Shown: positions 1 through 9,490 of the stretch, in pieces | How positions within the stretch are numbered: the first letter of the stretch is position 1 | Layout: every line of letters begins with the position of its first letter | NCBI GenBank assembly: GCA_017893485.1 | Contig: CM030361.1 | Location: 146,258,941 to 146,322,940 of the forward strand | Direction: 5' to 3' | DNA length: 64,000 nucleotides | Source: Hemerocallis citrina | Taxonomy: Eukaryota; Streptophyta; Magnoliopsida; Asparagales; Asphodelaceae | Notes under the pieces: model-generated | Told to the model about the DNA's origin: nothing | Databases searched by the model: none | Seen by the model: only the letters and a program-made list of their open reading frames with translations | Translations under genes and position numbers: made by a program

Positions 1-334
1 AAAAAAGGATTAAGAAAGAAAGAAAGTATTACAAGAGTGTTCTCAAGAGGGATAAAATTGTATCCTCTTAGAGATAATTTGTATACTTGTATTTTTCCTC
101 AAATTTGTGAGAGAGTGTTTCTCCTATTATATGAGAGAGTGAAAATTGTACTCTCATATTTAGAGAGAATGTTGTAATCCTTACTTTTAGTAGTAAAATC
201 ACACTACCTTACCCGTAGTTTTTACCCCGTCTCCTTTGGGGGTTTTCCACGTAAAATATTTGTGTCTACTTTATTTCCACTTTCTCAATTTCACTTTAGT
301 TGTGGGGTAACTTCTGCCCATAACTTTCCTAACA
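1..334 (+). mobile_element. 3' part of a copia-type LTR (partial, cut by window start)
   Basis: The stretch has the character of the R-U5 part of a Tork/Tnt1-like copia LTR: repeated 'gagagag' motifs, a T-rich body and the 'ttttccacgtaaa' block followed by 'ttgtgtc', which is common near the 3' end of such LTRs. A CA-ended boundary is plausible at 333-334. No tRNA-iMet primer site follows, so this is a 3' or solo LTR rather than a 5' LTR. The left end lies outside the window, so no target duplication can be tested. It ends just upstream of the phototropin-like exon, so it may lie inside that gene. Confidence 0.45.
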
Positions 335-395
335 ATCTGCAATCTTACTCCATGGAAAAATTTGTTCAGCCCAATCTATTGTGTTTTTCTTGCAT

Positions 396-447
396 GAGAT
401 TATCACTGGCTCTGGTCATACTAACGAATTTGACTGGTGGGCACTTG
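396..447 (+). pseudogene. PHOT2-like: Phototropin-2-like kinase exon (kinase subdomain VIII-IX)
   Basis: Phototropins are plasma-membrane blue-light receptor kinases with two LOV domains and an AGC-type Ser/Thr kinase. This exon reads EIITGSGHTNEFDWWALG, which matches the phototropin activation-loop end and subdomain IX (known form EIITGAGHTSAIDWWALG). It ends in a canonical donor (G|gtaagt). The split glycine codon is completed by the exon at 6562, so the phases agree. The upstream part expected in the same exon (the conserved TEEYIAP block) is not readable, and a copia LTR end lies about 60 bases upstream, so the gene looks broken on this side. The left boundary is a minimum estimate. The intron that follows carries the complete copia element. 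Confidence 0.7.
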
Positions 448-892
448 GTAAGTATCAAATTTTCATATAATATTTGACATTCTTTAAAGAGACAATCATG
501 TATTTGTATGTTATAATGATCAATTTAAGATAGATTGACTAGAGAAACTGTTAATCCTTTAAGAAGGGAACGAGAGTAGTGATTGATAATGTTAATTGTA
601 TTACATATACACCAAAATCTACAGCAGTAGTAACGTGGTATTTAGGTAAGATAGCTTCTAAGAAGATAAATCTAGCAAGCATGCATCTTTTAAAGTATAA
701 GAATGATAAATTTACTTCAAGTTCCACCATAACATGTGCAAACTAAGGTTTAATTGTCAGCTAAATTATTGAAACCATATGATAATTCAGATCATACCTG
801 GAGCTTAATTGCTTAATTTATTCCTACTTCTTTAGCCTTTTTTGTTTAAATTATTTGCTTTAAACTTTCTATGAAGTCTGTGTATATGCTTC
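448..892 (+). other. Intron sequence of the phototropin-like gene, left of the copia insertion
   Basis: AT-rich non-coding sequence begins with the gtaagt donor and runs to the copia insertion. No ORF or repeat of note was seen. The last five bases (gcttc, 888-892) are the left copy of the copia target-site duplication. Confidence 0.6.
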
Positions 893-1172
893 TGTTGAGA
901 ATGAGAACAAGATGTGATAAACTCAAACACAATAACTAGATTGAATGACCTGTTTTATTGAATAACAACTCTGGCCTTTAAATAGCCATTCAAGGTTACA
1001 GACTCTAACAACTTAAGCTAAAAAACAGCCCACAATAACAACCACGTAGTAACAACTTTTTGAATGAATCAAAACTAACGTTAATCCTAGAGACTAGGAC
1101 ATTATTAACTGAAAGAACATTCTAACAACTTTGAACAGAACAACAATGAACAGATGAGCAATTACTCCTTCA
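893..1172 (-). repeat. 3' LTR of the copia element
   Basis: Starts TGTTGAGA and ends CTTCA on the + strand, and matches the repeat at 5343-5621 almost base for base. It lies next to the RNase H end of pol and to a purine tract, so it is the 3' LTR in element orientation. Confidence 0.95.
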
Positions 1173-1184
1173 ATCTCTCCCTTA
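1173..1184 (-). other. Polypurine tract of the copia element
   Basis: On the - strand the sequence directly before the 3' LTR reads AAGGGAGAGAT, a purine run in the position where plus-strand DNA synthesis is primed. Confidence 0.8.
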
Positions 1185-1205
1185 AGCTAACTGCTGCAAA
1201 GCCAA

Positions 1206-1430
1206 TTAGCTTAATTTAGAAATGTCGCACACACCCAGTAGTCCTCTAAGCTTCTGGAAAGTATCAAACTTCAATGGTTTGGTCATCACATCAGCTACTT
1301 GATCATCACTTCCACAATGGACTAAAGCAATTGAACCTTCCTTTGTGAGATTCCTCAAGAAATGAAACCTTACATCTATGTGTTTGCTCCATCCATGCAT
1401 CATAGGATTTTGGAAAGCTTAATAGTTGAA
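1206..1430 (-). pseudogene. Copia RNase H C-terminal end (frameshifted)
   Basis: The frame carries the copia RNase H tail: a KHIDVRFHFLR block (ordinarily the H of the conserved 'skHIdvryHfiRe' motif), then 'DQVADVMTKPL', the typical end of copia polyproteins. It is out of frame with the RT-RNase H frame upstream, where the reading changes near 1425 within the 'SKNP(V/M)MHG' segment. The protein ends about 30 bases before the polypurine tract, which is usual. Confidence 0.85.
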
Positions 1431-2287
1431 CTATTATCACATTTGATATGAGTACAATCCTCACTGCTATACCCGATCTCTTTCAACACCCTTTTCATCC
1501 ATATTACTTGACAAGCACACACTGTTGCTGCCACAAACTCAGCCTCAGTTGTTGACAGCGTCACAATCGGCTGCTTTTTCGAACTCCATGACACTGCTCC
1601 AGAACTCAACAAGAAAACATAACCACTTGTACTCTTCCTGTCTTCTATGTCTCCTGCATAATCACTATCTGTAAAAGCAAGTAGCCGCTCATTACCACCT
1701 CTTTTGTAAAGAATTCCATAATTCACAGTTCCCCTTAGGTACCGAAGTGCTTTCTTTGCGACTTGCAGATGAAGCTCAGTAGGTTTCGCCGTGTATCTAC
1801 TCATAAGACTTGTAACATACATCATGTCTGGCCTTGTGGCAGTAAGGTACATCAAGCTCCCCACCAATTGTTTGAAGTACGTCTCATCCACAGTAATTCC
1901 ATCTTTATCTTTGCTAATTTTGAAACCAGGAACGATAGGATTATCCACCTTATTGCTTTCCAACATCCCAAACCTCTTCAACACCTCTAATGCATATTTC
2001 CGCTGACAAATAACAATACCATCATGTCTCTGTAATACTTCAATGCCAAGAAAGAACCTCATGTTTCCCAAGTCAGACATATCAAATTCTCTCAACATGG
2101 CATTTTTGAATTCAGACATCATAACATCATCATCACCAGTAAAGATCAAGTCATCGACATAAATACTTACAATGAAAATCTTACCAGCATTACTCCTTTT
2201 TGTGAACAAGGTCTGCTCACTTTCACACCTCTGGAAGCCTTCATTGATAAAATGTGCTTCAAATCGGCTAAACCAAGCTCGTGGAGC
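1400..2287 (-). pseudogene. Copia reverse transcriptase C-terminal part and RNase H
   Basis: The frame contains the RT catalytic box SIYVDDLIFTGD (both Asp present), the 'KYALEVLKRFGM' and 'GSLMYLTATRPDMMYV' blocks, and the RNase H start 'TDSDYAGD...STSGYVFLL' with 'STTEAEFVAA'. It is in the same frame as the RT fingers upstream and is separated only by one stop codon in the 'YGLKQAPRAW' motif. It would act in cytoplasmic particles to copy element RNA into DNA and degrade the RNA strand. The frameshift near 1425 truncates RNase H. Confidence 0.9.
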
Positions 2288-3061
2288 TTATTTCAACCCG
2301 TACAAGGATTTGTGCAGCTTATAGACCAAATGCTCCTTCCCTTTCTTCTCATATCCCTTTGGTTGCTCAACATAAACATTTTCACTCAAGTTTCCATGAA
2401 GAAAAGCAGACTTGACATCCAAATGCCCAATTTTCCAACCTTTCTGCGCAGCCAAAGCAATGATCATCCTTACTGTGTCTAACTTCGCCATCGGTGCACA
2501 CACTTCTAGATAATCTATACCATGCTTTTGTGAGTATCCTTTTGCTACCAACCGCGCCTTATGCTTGTCTACCTCCCCATGCTCATTGAACTTTGTCTTG
2601 TAGACCCATTTAACCCCGATCTTCTTAGCTCTAATTGGTAACTCAGTTAAAGTCCATGTCTTGTTCTTTTCAATTGAGTTAATCTCACTGTCCATAGCTT
2701 GTCTCCACCTCAATTCTTTCACTGCTTCTTCAAAGTAACAAGGATCCTCAGCTGCCATTACTTGAGCCATGTGCACCTCATCTTCACCTTCACTTAGACC
2801 TAAGCCGTCCCCACTAACATAATCCTTCAACCAGTCTGGAGCACGTCTGTTTCTCCCTTCATTCTCACCTCTCCCTTCATTCTCACCAGATTCATCAGAA
2901 TTTCCTACTACTCTAGTTCCTTCATCATCTTCTGCTCTACCCCATGCTTCCTCAGTACCCTTATTCTCACTCCTCTCACCACTACTATTTTCATCTTCAT
3001 TTTCACTCACTCCCTCTTCACTCTCACTATTGTCTTCATACTCTCCCCACTCCAAGTCCAC
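2288..3061 (-). pseudogene. Copia integrase tail linker and RT N-terminal part
   Basis: An acidic, Ser/Glu-rich linker of about 110 residues leads into the copia RT start: 'WVYKTKFNEHGEVDKHKARLVAKG', then 'YSQKHGIDYLEVCAPMAK' and 'HLDVKSAFLHGNL'. The first catalytic Asp (LDVKSAF) is present. The frame stops at TAA inside 'LYGLK*AP', where copia elements carry CAA for Gln. The change is a single C-to-T transition, and the frame resumes directly in the next part. Confidence 0.9.
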
Positions 3062-3135
3062 TAAAATTTGCTCCTGATAAATCTCTTCCCAATTCCACTC
3101 CTTTTCTTCCTAAAAAACTACATCTCTACTCACAA

Positions 3136-3393
3136 CTACCTTTTTAGCAATAGGATCATATAATCTATATCCCTTTGTTTCCTCACTGACCCCAAGTAAG
3201 ACACAAGGAAAACTCTTATCATCCAATTTACCTCTCCTTTTATCAGGAATATGAACATGCACAAGACATCCAAAGATACGAAATGCTCAGCTGAGGGCTT
3301 CATTCCACTCCAGGCTTCTTGTGGTGTTACATCCTTTACTGCCAAGGTTGGACATCTGTTTAGAACATAGAAGGTCCAATTTACTGCCTCCGG
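3136..3393 (-). pseudogene. Copia integrase C-terminal region
   Basis: In frame after the stop codon at 3394-3396, the reading continues 'PEAVNW...NRCPTLAVKDVTPQEAW', the usual region after the integrase core. Near 3285 the frame slips, after which the expected 'GCLVHVHIPDKRRGKLDDKS' block is read in another frame. This region leads to the RT linker. Confidence 0.75.
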
Positions 3394-3900
3394 TCAAAAA
3401 CTCTTCGGCATCTTCTTGTCTGACAACATCGAGCGAACCATATTCATCATAGTTCGATTCTTTCTCTCTGCCATGCCATTTTGTTGTGGAATATATGCAG
3501 CTGTTAATTGCCTCTTGATTCCATTGTTCTTACAGAAATTGTTGAACTCATTTGAAGTGAATTCACCTCCTCTATCTGTCCTTAGACACTTAACAAACAT
3601 GCCCTTCTCCTTTTCAACTGAATTCTTGAAATGCTTGAAACAATTCAGTGCTTCCCTCTTCTCTACCAACATATACACCCATGATTTACGACTGAAATCA
3701 TCAATAAAACATAAAGTGTACCTCTTTCCACTATTGGACATAGGTGAAATAGGGCCACAAATATCCCCATGTATGAGCTCCAGTGGCTGACTTGCTCTCC
3801 ATGTACTCCTTTTTGGTATTGTGTCTCGATGTTGCTTCCCAACAATGCAATCTGTGCAAGTTATGCCTGAAGCTTGAAACTGAGGAAGTCCACTAACCAT
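3394..3900 (-). pseudogene. Copia integrase core (DDE) and zinc-binding end
   Basis: Integrase inserts the element DNA into the host chromosome. The frame starts near the end of the HHCC zinc finger (CTDCIVGKQ) and carries the three acidic positions: LIHGDICGP (D), LRTDRGGEF (D) and QQNGMAERKNRT (E). It stops at TGA in 'MPKSF*PEAVNW', where copia integrases carry Trp, so the break is one G-to-A change. The frame continues without a shift on the other side. Confidence 0.92.
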
Positions 3901-4045
3901 CTTCTTGTACTACAAGGTTCTCAAGCCTTTGTAGCTCAAATGTCCATATCGTCTATGCCACAAATGAGAGAGGTCCTGGGAGCTTGTATGAAGACACCTT
4001 TCAACACTTGATACACCATGAGTCTGAGCTAACAAAATAAACATT

Positions 4046-4375
4046 CTATTTTGCACTCATCACTGTTTGCATAATCAAACCCTTCTCCGGATGATAAATT
4101 TTACACATTCCTTCTTGAATTAATATTGCCAAACCCTTCTCCTGAAGTTGTCCTATACTCAAGAGATTATTTTTAAGCTCTGGAACATAGTACACTTCAG
4201 TGACAAGGTGACTCACTCCATTCATCAATAACCTTACACGTCCTTTCCCAGCTACATCCATCTTACTATTATTCCCCAATTTAACTGAATGTTGAAATCT
4301 GACATCTAAGCTGGCAAACATACCTTGATCCCCACACGTATGATTAGAGCATCCCGAGTAGAGAAACCATGCATC
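4046..4375 (-). pseudogene. Copia protease region, active-site Asp changed to Tyr
   Basis: The reading 'WFLYSGCSNHTCGDQGMFASL' is the copia protease active-site region, which normally reads DSGCSNHM. The catalytic Asp codon is TAC (Tyr) at about 4358-4360. It is followed by 'KGRVRLLMNGVSHLVTEVYYVPELKNNLLSIGQL', the typical downstream protease and GAG-pre-integrase sequence. The region is out of frame with the gag ORF, which runs on in a wrong frame for about 20 codons. Protease would cleave the gag-pol polyprotein inside particles. Confidence 0.85.
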
Positions 4376-5256
4376 ATTCGCTTCATCTCATGCAGTTCAA
4401 CATATGCCATCAGCAACATCTCATCTTCCTCGTTCAGTTCTGCATAATTGGCTTCCTTGTTCAAACTAGGACATTCATATTGAAAATGTCCAAGCTTGTG
4501 ACATTTGAAGCATTCCACTGTGGCTCTATTGAATGCTTGAACTCCTCTGCCACGACCTCTTCCTCTATAGCTACTCCTTCCTCGGCCTCTACTTCCATCT
4601 CTTTCATCATAAACCTTCAGTGCTTGATCATCTCCACCGGTCTTCCGAAACTTCTGCTCATGAACAAGCAGTGAACTTTGTAGCTCATCTACTGAAAGAT
4701 GATTGATGTCTTCCGACTCTTCAATGGAACAAATAATGAAATTGAACTTCTCAGTGAGTGTGCGCAGAATCTTCTCTACAATCTTCGCATCAGGCATGTC
4801 TTCTCCAAAATTCTGCATGTCATTCGCAACCAACATCACCCTTCCAAAGTAGTCTATGACAGACTCTCCACATTTCATTTCCAACACTTCAAAGTTTCTG
4901 CGGAGGACTTGAAGTTGAGCACGCTGCACCCTAGCGTTTCCTTGATACTTGATCTTCATAGAGTTCCATATCTGCTTGGCCGTCTCCTTCTGGACAATTT
5001 GCTTCAGTATGGACTTGTCAATAGATTGGAAAAGATAGTTCTTGGCTTTCAGATCCTTTAACTTCATCTCCTCCAAGGCTTTTTTCTGTGCAGCAGACGT
5101 AGCTTCTCCAGATGCAGGCTCTTCATAGCCCGTCTCAATAACACTCCAATACTCCTTTGAACGTAGGAGATTCTCCATGAGCATGCACCAATGCGCATAA
5201 TCCCCATCAAACTTTGGGATACAAGGTGCTGCAAAGTTACTTGACTCTGCTGCCAT
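4306..5256 (-). CDS. Copia gag (nucleocapsid polyprotein), open but shifted at its end
   Basis: The 316-residue open frame starts MAAESSNFAAPCIPKFDGDY, typical of copia UBN2-type gag, with the 'W..LMENLLRSKEYW' block near residue 25. A CCHC zinc knuckle CFKCHKLGHFQYEC lies near residue 250, preceded by an RGRG-rich basic stretch that would bind RNA. The start codon lies about 70 bases inside the primer site, as expected for gag. The last 20 or so codons read a wrong frame across the protease active-site region, so the fusion to pol is lost. It would form the cytoplasmic particle. Confidence 0.9.
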   Translation of the reverse strand: MAAESSNFAAPCIPKFDGDYAHWCMLMENLLRSKEYWSVIETGYEEPASGEATSAAQKKALEEMKLKDLKAKNYLFQSIDKSILKQIVQKETAKQIWNSMKIKYQGNARVQRAQLQVLRRNFEVLEMKCGESVIDYFGRVMLVANDMQNFGEDMPDAKIVEKILRTLTEKFNFIICSIEESEDINHLSVDELQSSLLVHEQKFRKTGGDDQALKVYDERDGSRGRGRSSYRGRGRGRGVQAFNRATVECFKCHKLGHFQYECPSLNKEANYAELNEEDEMLLMAYVELHEMKRMMHGFSTRDALIIRVGIKVCLPA

Positions 5257-5327
5257 TTTCAGACTACCTCACTCTGTGTTTTGGCAATCAAAAAGACTGC
5301 AGCTTTTTTATATCAGGCCCAGTGGGG

Positions 5328-5339
5328 GCTCTGATACCA
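5328..5339 (-). other. Primer binding site (tRNA-iMet type)
   Basis: On the - strand the sequence TGGTATCAGAGC lies three bases inside the 5' LTR. It is the classical complement of the initiator Met tRNA 3' end, used by most copia elements. Confidence 0.95.
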
Positions 5340-5342
5340 GAT

Positions 5343-5621
5343 TGTTGAGAATGAGAACAAGAAGTGATAAACTCAAACACAATAACTGGATTGAACGACC
5401 TGTTTTATTGAATAACAACTCTGGCTTTTAATAGCCATTCAAGGTTACAGACTCTAACAACTTAAGCTAAAAAATAGTCCACAATAACAACCATGTGGTA
5501 ACAACTTTTTGAATGAATCAAAACTAACGTTAATCCTAGAGACTAGGACATTATTAACTGAAAGAACATTCTAACAACTTTGAACAGAACAGCAATGAAC
5601 AGATGAGCAATTACTCCTTCA
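5343..5621 (-). repeat. 5' LTR of the copia element
   Basis: It is the partner of 893-1172 and begins with the same TGTTGAGA on the + strand. It lies next to the primer site, so it is the 5' LTR in element orientation and would carry the promoter. The right flank gcttc completes the target duplication. Confidence 0.95.
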
Positions 5622-6561
5622 GCTTCTCATCATTTTATCATTAACAAACAATAGTTTGGAGATCCTAGGACGAGTATTCCTTTCACTTATCTTACTTAGG
5701 AATTGGACACATCTCCTGAATAAACTTACACACTGGATGCCTTTAATAAATAGAAATATGAATATTGATCACGTACCAATTTCTATCATTGGATGGTTTA
5801 CTTTATTCCCTATGCCTCCTAAAGAATTAGGAGGTTAGTTGTTTAGTATTTTTTTTCTTGGAGAGCATGCAGAAGTCACCGTGTTGTCCTCTTTACGCTA
5901 TGTGTAGTTTCTTATTAAGCTTGATGTGAAATTAACCATAAGAATATTGTTATTTTATTAACTGTAAGCTTCATTGCGTTGGTTAAAGCTAAGATGGTAA
6001 CTAAGCAACTACCTTCTTAAGTAAAAGCCAAAGCGTACGTATACATTTCATGAAAACTACGATACCCCATTCAACAATGGAGATATTATGAGAAAAAATT
6101 CCGTAATTTGGGACTGTTATCATTGTTAACTGCCTACTTATCTTCAAGGTTCTCTAGGAAGCCTTCTTATATCCTGATCATGGTCTCAGTTGGCAGTCAT
6201 TCATAAAATTACATCATATGTATTATGATAGTACAAATTTGTATCTCATACCAACCTCGTTTTGAAGCAGAAGATTATTGCTTATCTTCTTTTTTTTTAC
6301 TTCTTCCATTGTTTCCTAAGAACAGTGTGCCACATAAAAATGTGTTCAAAAAGTTGTTCTTTACTGTTTTTTGAAGTATTATATCTGACTTCTTGTATTT
6401 TCTCTCAAAGAAATTATTTGTACTTAAAATCCTCTGCCTGTAAATGTGTGAGTTGTATAGAGCATTGGTGGAAAACATTTTTTTGTCTGGTGCTGTATGA
6501 AGTAATTTCATTATTCGTCCAAATTTATTTTATCTTGATGCATACTTGTATTCAGTTTTAG
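5622..6561 (+). other. Rest of the phototropin-like intron
   Basis: AT-rich sequence runs from the copia right flank to a clear acceptor (ttttag at 6556-6561). A 60-codon open frame at 5656-5838 and others near 6262-6561 match nothing I recognise and sit in intron position. Confidence 0.55.
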
Positions 6562-6674
6562 GCATTCTTCTATATGCAATACTTTATGGATATACACCAT
6601 TCAGAGGGAAAACAAGGCAAAAGACTTTTGATAATATTCTTCATAAAGATCTCAAATTTCCTGCAAGCATTTCG
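6562..6674 (+). pseudogene. PHOT2-like: Phototropin-2-like kinase exon (subdomain IX-X)
   Basis: The exon has a ttttag acceptor, 113 bases of coding sequence and a gtaagt donor. It reads GILLYAILYGYTPFRGKTRQ followed by KTFDNILHKDLKFPASIS. The known phototropin block is 'GILLYEMLYGRTPFRGK.RQ.TF.NILHKDL.FP'. It joins the exon ending at 447 through a split Gly codon and joins the next exon in phase 0. No internal stop is present. The Glu-Met to Ala-Ile change in 'LYEMLYG' is unusual for the family. Confidence 0.85.
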
Positions 6675-7079
6675 GTAAGTCCGTGGTGATCAACCTTCTA
6701 CTCTATATCAATGCAACAACATTCGTGGACTTATAAAAAGCATTATTTTTGTTAAATATAGTGGAATTGAGTTTTTCTTGTTCTTAATTTATTAAGAGCA
6801 ATGGTAGACAACAATATTATACGATAACAAGTATGCTCAAGATGACCGTTCTTATTTTATTACTTGAACTAGAAATATTATGCATTACCTATTGATACGC
6901 CTTCTCAAAAAACAAAATCCTAATCGCCACCATTTAGTTCTTTAACCAAGTCATTTCTTTTTTTAAAAATACTGCACTAGTAAGTAACCTCTATACATTG
7001 GGGAATTCAAATTAGTTTTTCTGGAGTATTTTTCATATTTGAAGCACTTACTAGATCTATCTCAAGTCCTTTTGTGTAG
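6675..7079 (+). other. Intron of the phototropin-like gene
   Basis: Runs from the gtaagt donor to the tgtag acceptor and is AT-rich, with nothing else visible. Confidence 0.7.
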
Positions 7080-7219
7080 GTAAGCCTCTCGGTGAAGCCA
7101 TTAATGTATCGCCTGTTTCATAGAGACCCTAGAAACAGGCTGGGTTCCCATGAAGGAGCTAATGAGATTAAGCAACATCCTTTTTTGCATGGTATCAGCG
7201 GGCTCTTGTACGTGGCACG
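7080..7219 (+). pseudogene. PHOT2-like: Phototropin-2-like kinase exon (C-terminal lobe), frameshifted
   Basis: In phase with the previous exon it reads VSLSVKPLMYRLFHRDPRNR followed by LGSHEGANEIKQHPFLHGI. This matches the phototropin-2 'VSL..KQLMYRLLHRDPKNRLGS.EGANEIK.HPFF.G(V/I)NWALVR' segment, including the conserved HRDP and RLGS. After 'HGI' one base is missing near 7198-7203: the expected NWALVRGT can be read in the next frame, and the original frame reaches TGA at 7221. A possible donor (gtgaga) follows at 7220. The last exon of the family (proline-rich tail) was not found downstream. I infer that this copy is a pseudogene. Confidence 0.82.
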
Positions 7220-7223
7220 GTGA

Positions 7224-8013
7224 GATTATTATCTTTCTTTTCCTTCAGCATTAATCTCCTACCTTGCATTCAATAGTTGATCATTGTACTTTAATAAGCA
7301 TGTACAACTCGTTTATCAATATTGTGACTTGTAAATAAATACCGTAGATTTCACAGGCTTTATAGCTATATATACCCTGACTAGTTTTAAACTGAATACT
7401 TTTGATTAATTATGAAGAAGAAATCTGATGGTTCATGGGTTTCTCAATATTCACCGTAGCAGAGTCCAAAACTCAGAGCAGAAGAATGGATGAGAATTTG
7501 AAACATGATACTGATAGCTTTAACAAAAACAGCGACACTACTGAGCCGATTAACCAAATCAGCAGAAAATGCAGTTAATTTACGGCGATAGCTGCTCTCA
7601 CATTCATAAAAACTGTATTTTACAATCTGATCTATCACAATCTTTATGCTAATAGTATATAGAAAAAATGGTCAGATCATATTGTCTAATAAAGTTTTCC
7701 AGATTTGAAAGTTGTCACCACAATATCTCTCATGTTAACTATTCAAAGACCTTATAACAATCATGTTAAATTAGCATCGAGAAAACCATAAGTTAATTAC
7801 TTATTATTGAAAGTTAATTAATTATCTAAGACAATAAGACAGGTTTATTAATTAGGAAAGACATGAATTTTAATTTTCTGCTTTGTCCTTACTAGAAGAA
7901 GACTACTAGGAGAATCGGTTAGAAGCTTCAGCTCAGATTCAAACAAAACTAGATTCCTTCATACATATTTTTTATTTTTTATTTTTTATTCAGCTTGTTT
8001 AATTTGCAGCTAG
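7224..8013. other. AT-rich sequence, no gene seen
   Basis: This would be intron or downstream sequence of the phototropin-like gene. Only short shadow frames occur, and no repeat or element end was recognised. Confidence 0.4.
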
Positions 8014-8172
8014 TCCCGCAACTATGTTCCAGAATGCATCCCCACTTTCACAGTTTCCATTACTAATGCAGCAGCTCCGGGAGCCCTGATTGTCTTTGGT
8101 GTCTCTGGTGTCTCTAGAGTTCGTAGTGCCTTTGTTGCTGCAGTTATCCCTGTATATGATGATAATCAGTAG
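8014..8172 (+). pseudogene. Possible terminal exon of an unrecognised gene
   Basis: After a pyrimidine-rich stretch and a good acceptor-like 'atttgcag' (8001-8009), a 52-codon frame reads SRNYVPECIPTFTVSITNAA and continues in balanced composition (Val/Ala/Gly-rich) to 'VYDDNQ' and TAG. The 'IPTFTV.I.N' core recalls TPD1-like secreted proteins, but the cysteines of that family are missing, so the resemblance is weak. The - strand of the same segment is also open (99 codons over 7999-8298) and could be the real frame instead. Either could be a chance ORF. Confidence 0.2.
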
Positions 8173-8501
8173 GAAGCCAATCAAAGAAGCATGCAGGTTG
8201 TAGTTGCCGTTAACTTCTTTGTCATATTCGTTTTTCATCTGATGATACTTTGTGGTGATATTCTTTTGTGTGCCTTCTTTAAGCAGAGGCATTGTCACTA
8301 TATATGGTAGGAACTATTGTACAGATTCAAGTTTATTGTTGTTTATTGCACGGCTTTTTCTATGATGTTAGGTTTGAAATACTTGTAAACAAATTTTTAA
8401 AACTTTTATATTTCAATGGTGTATTGGAATTTTCTATATATCAATTTTTATTTGTATGTGGAGATTTTTTTTTGCATACAGGTAAAAAGAAATAGCATGC
8501 C

Positions 8502-8873
8502 TACTACACTGTAAAAAACACTGCTCTCAAAATAGTGTAAAAAGGACATCATTTTCAGAATGTTGTATGTTTGACTGTGTTTCCAAAACATTAAGCTTTA
8601 CGATGGCATTTTGAAAACGCTGTCAAAAGAGAGCATTTTGAAAATGCTTTAATAGAGACAGCATTTTGAAAACTTCAAAACGCTGTCAAAAATACAGTTT
8701 CCACAATCGCTGTAAAAGAGACAACATTTCCACAAACACTGTAAAAGAGACAGCGTTTCTACAAATGCTTTATAGTTTTAATAGTGGGGGACCACGACAG
8801 CGTTTTCAAAACGCTATCGTAGACCTTCTATAGCATTTTACAAATGCTGTCAAATGTCATATATGTTGTAGTG
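8502..8873. mobile_element. CACTA (En/Spm-like) end or small non-autonomous derivative
   Basis: The right end reads TTGTAGTG, the inverse of a CACTACAA terminus. The left end reads tACTACA, one base from the same motif. Between them lie at least eight imperfect copies of an 'ACAGCgTTTtgAAAACGCTGTc'-like motif in both orientations, the kind of subterminal repeat that CACTA transposases bind. No 3-bp duplication is visible, and only the right side borders chromovirus pol, so this may be one end of a larger, rearranged element. Confidence 0.55.
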
Positions 8874-8875
8874 GG

Positions 8876-9423
8876 AAGATGTACGGGCCGGAGATAGTGC
8901 AAAAAACTTCGGAGAAAATAGAATTGATCCAGAAGAGATTGGTCGAGGCACAAAGCAGATAAAAGAGCTATGCAGATAATAGAGAAGGGATTTGGAATTC
9001 GAAGAAGGTGATTTTGTCTTCTTGAAGGTATCTCCGATGAAGGGTGTGATCCGATTTGGGAAAGGAGGAAAGTTAGCTCCAAGGTACATAGGACCATATA
9101 AAGTACTGAAGAGGATTGGGAAGACAACTTATCAGTTGAAATTACCGGAAGAGCTAGCCCAAGTGCACAATGTCTTTCATGTGTCCATGTTGCGATGCTA
9201 CATTCCAGATCCGAGTTATCACTTACTAGAAGTACCAGAAGGTCTACAGATAAACTTGAGCTACAAGGAGCGTCCAGTGGAGATCATAGATAGACGGGAA
9301 AAGGTTTTGAGAAACAAAACTATACCCATGGTCAAGGTATTGTGGAGGAATCAACTGGTCGAGGAAGCAACTTGGGAATCGGAGGAGTGGATGAAGAGTG
9401 ACTATCTTGAACTTTTTGCTTAA
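8876..9423 (+). pseudogene. Chromovirus (Tekay/Del-type Ty3/gypsy) integrase C-terminus and chromodomain
   Basis: The segment reads GPEIVQKTSEKIELIQKRL and then, after a TAA near 8955 and a small indel near 8985, the open frame EFEEGDFVFLKVSPMKGVIR continuing to 'KLAPRYIGPYKVLKRIG' (the GPY/F motif) and 'LPEELAQVHNVFHVSMLRCY'. It ends with a chromodomain-like tail: 'PVEIIDRREKVLRNKTIPMVKVLWRN', 'EEATWESEEWM'. The chromodomain directs insertion into heterochromatin. Everything upstream of the integrase end is missing, cut at the CACTA terminus. The polypurine tract and 3' LTR follow directly. Confidence 0.88.
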
Positions 9424-9490
9424 AATTTTGTATTTTTGTTTCTTTTACTTCTCTTACTCTTAAAGCGTAGTTTTGAGGACAGAACTATTC

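Larger units (their letters stand above)
893..5621 (-). mobile_element. Complete Ty1/copia LTR retrotransposon (4.7 kb), degenerate coding region
   Basis: The element has two LTRs of about 280 bp, each TG...CA, and is flanked by a perfect 5-bp duplication GCTTC (888-892 and 5622-5626). On the - strand the order is 5' LTR, tRNA-iMet primer site, gag, protease, integrase, RT, RNase H, polypurine tract, 3' LTR, which is the copia order. By eye the two LTRs differ at about nine substitutions and one indel over 280 positions (about 3%), pointing to a fairly young insertion. The coding region is dead: there are nonsense codons in integrase and RT, frameshifts at the gag-protease boundary, in the integrase tail and in RNase H, and a changed protease active site. 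It sits in an intron of the phototropin-like gene, antisense to that gene. Confidence 0.95.

Noticed and set aside
8828..9127. 99- and 79-codon frames on the - strand over the chromovirus fragment
   Set aside because: Opposite-strand shadows of the chromovirus integrase-chromodomain reading.
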